DNA of 13,429 nucleotides from Micrococcales bacterium UBA4448. GTDB taxonomy: Bacteria; Actinomycetota; Actinomycetes; Actinomycetales; Microbacteriaceae. The position numbers were made by a program, and so were the translations under genes. Below are positions 12,995-13,429 of the stretch, piece after piece (the first letter of the stretch is position 1; every line of letters begins with the position of its first letter). Location: the NCBI GenBank assembly GCA_002390305.1, contig DGPE01000084.1:15601-29029 (forward strand). The letters are read 5' to 3'. The notes beneath the pieces were generated by a model. It searched no databases, was not told where the DNA came from, and was given only the letters and a program-made list of their open reading frames with translations.

Positions 12995-13429
12995 ATGTCT
13001 GAGAACAAAATCACAGCGGAAACCCGCGAATCATTTGGTAAAGGCGCAGCTCGCAAATTGCGTGCCGCAGGCCGGACCCCGGCTGTCATCTATGGCCACG
13101 GTCATGACACTCGCCACATTGACCTTCCTGCCCACGAGGTAGCGCTAGCCCTAAGAACCAAGAACGCTCTTCTAGAGCTCACAATTGCAGGCAAGTCAGA
13201 GTTGGTGTTGGTTAAGAGTGCTTCTAAGGATCCCGTGACCCAAATCATCGAGCACGTTGACCTCGTTGAGGTTAGGAAAGGTGAGAAGGTCCACGTTGAG
13301 GTGCCGGTCCACGTTATTGGCGAGCCAATGGGCGGAACAGTAGTAGACCTCGAGCACAAGACCGTCAAGGTCGAGGCTGAGGCCACACACATCCCGAACT
13401 TCCTGGAGCTTTACATCTCCAAGGAAAAT
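12995..13429 (+). CDS. rplY: 50S ribosomal protein L25, CTC form (3' end outside window)
   Basis: The first 145 codons are present and open to the window edge; CTC-type L25 proteins are usually about 180-220 aa. The protein begins MSENKITAETRESFGKGAAR. The N-terminal L25 domain (about 1-90) contains RKLRAAGRTPAVIYG, the segment that contacts 5S rRNA loop E, and ends with IIEHVDLVEV. The C-terminal TL5/CTC beta domain then starts (KVHVEVPVHVIGEP, later THIPNFLELYIS). The start ATG 12995 has GAGGA 4 bases upstream. An overlapping ATG at 12991 in another frame stops after three codons and is not used as the gene start. glmU-prs-ctc order matches Bacillus and other actinobacteria, where pth usually follows. 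Confidence 0.95.
   Translation, partial: MSENKITAETRESFGKGAARKLRAAGRTPAVIYGHGHDTRHIDLPAHEVALALRTKNALLELTIAGKSELVLVKSASKDPVTQIIEHVDLVEVRKGEKVHVEVPVHVIGEPMGGTVVDLEHKTVKVEAEATHIPNFLELYISKEN

Noticed and set aside
12991..13002. Three-codon upstream ORF (ATG CAT GTC TGA) overlapping the rplY start
   Set aside because: Its ATG abuts the Shine-Dalgarno sequence with no spacer, so initiation there is unlikely. It is probably a by-product of the GAGGAATG pairing segment, though it could be tested together with the leader.

Overview
The window looks like a housekeeping stretch of an actinobacterial chromosome. It most likely comes from a small-genome Microbacteriaceae-type lineage such as the freshwater Luna-type actinobacteria; the genus is an inference. 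Support comes from balanced base composition by eye, very tight gene packing, several GTG/TTG starts without a Shine-Dalgarno sequence, and gene order. The order PMT | rsmI - metG - tatD - rsmA/ksgA - ispE - ABC-F - tRNA-Gln - glmU - prs - rplY follows the mycobacterial/corynebacterial arrangement as I remember it. The rpfB gene that often sits between tatD and ksgA in other actinobacteria is absent.

Layout: (1) 1-98 holds the Lys/Ala/Pro-rich end of a gene that is probably HU-like, convergent with (2) an SDR sugar-nucleotide-type epimerase (TIGR01777 family) on the minus strand, 104-988. (3) A TerC/Alx membrane protein (1068-2069) is divergent from the epimerase. It converges on (4) a protein O-mannosyltransferase (2066-3520, minus strand), and the two stop codons overlap. 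(5) A 23-base gap, 3521-3543, separates the divergent starts of the mannosyltransferase and rsmI. It appears to hold two overlapping -10 elements that would fire leaderless transcripts in both directions. (6) 3544-10315 is a compact co-directional operon: rsmI, metG, tatD, rsmA (ksgA), ispE and an Uup-like ABC-F ATPase. Spacings run from 4-base overlaps to 10-base gaps. (7) tRNA-Gln(UUG), 10354-10425, lies just ahead of glmU and prs. (8) A 138-base gap follows prs, then the CTC-type ribosomal protein L25 gene rplY, cut by the window end. The rplY leader can fold into two mutually exclusive structures, one freeing and one hiding its ribosome binding site.

Functionally the window is dominated by translation: two 16S rRNA methyltransferases acting near the decoding centre, Met-tRNA synthetase, a ribosome-associated ABC-F protein, tRNA-Gln and L25. 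It also carries precursor supply for the envelope and nucleotides: IspE for isoprenoids, GlmU for UDP-GlcNAc, Prs for PRPP. The isoprenoid route is also the source of the polyprenyl carrier that the O-mannosyltransferase depends on.

I see no mobile element, CRISPR array, phage gene, toxin-antitoxin pair or obviously foreign segment, and no gene-free stretch over 300 bases. The most interesting signals are regulatory: the rplY leader, the overlapping bidirectional promoter, and the tRNA-Gln/glmU junction.
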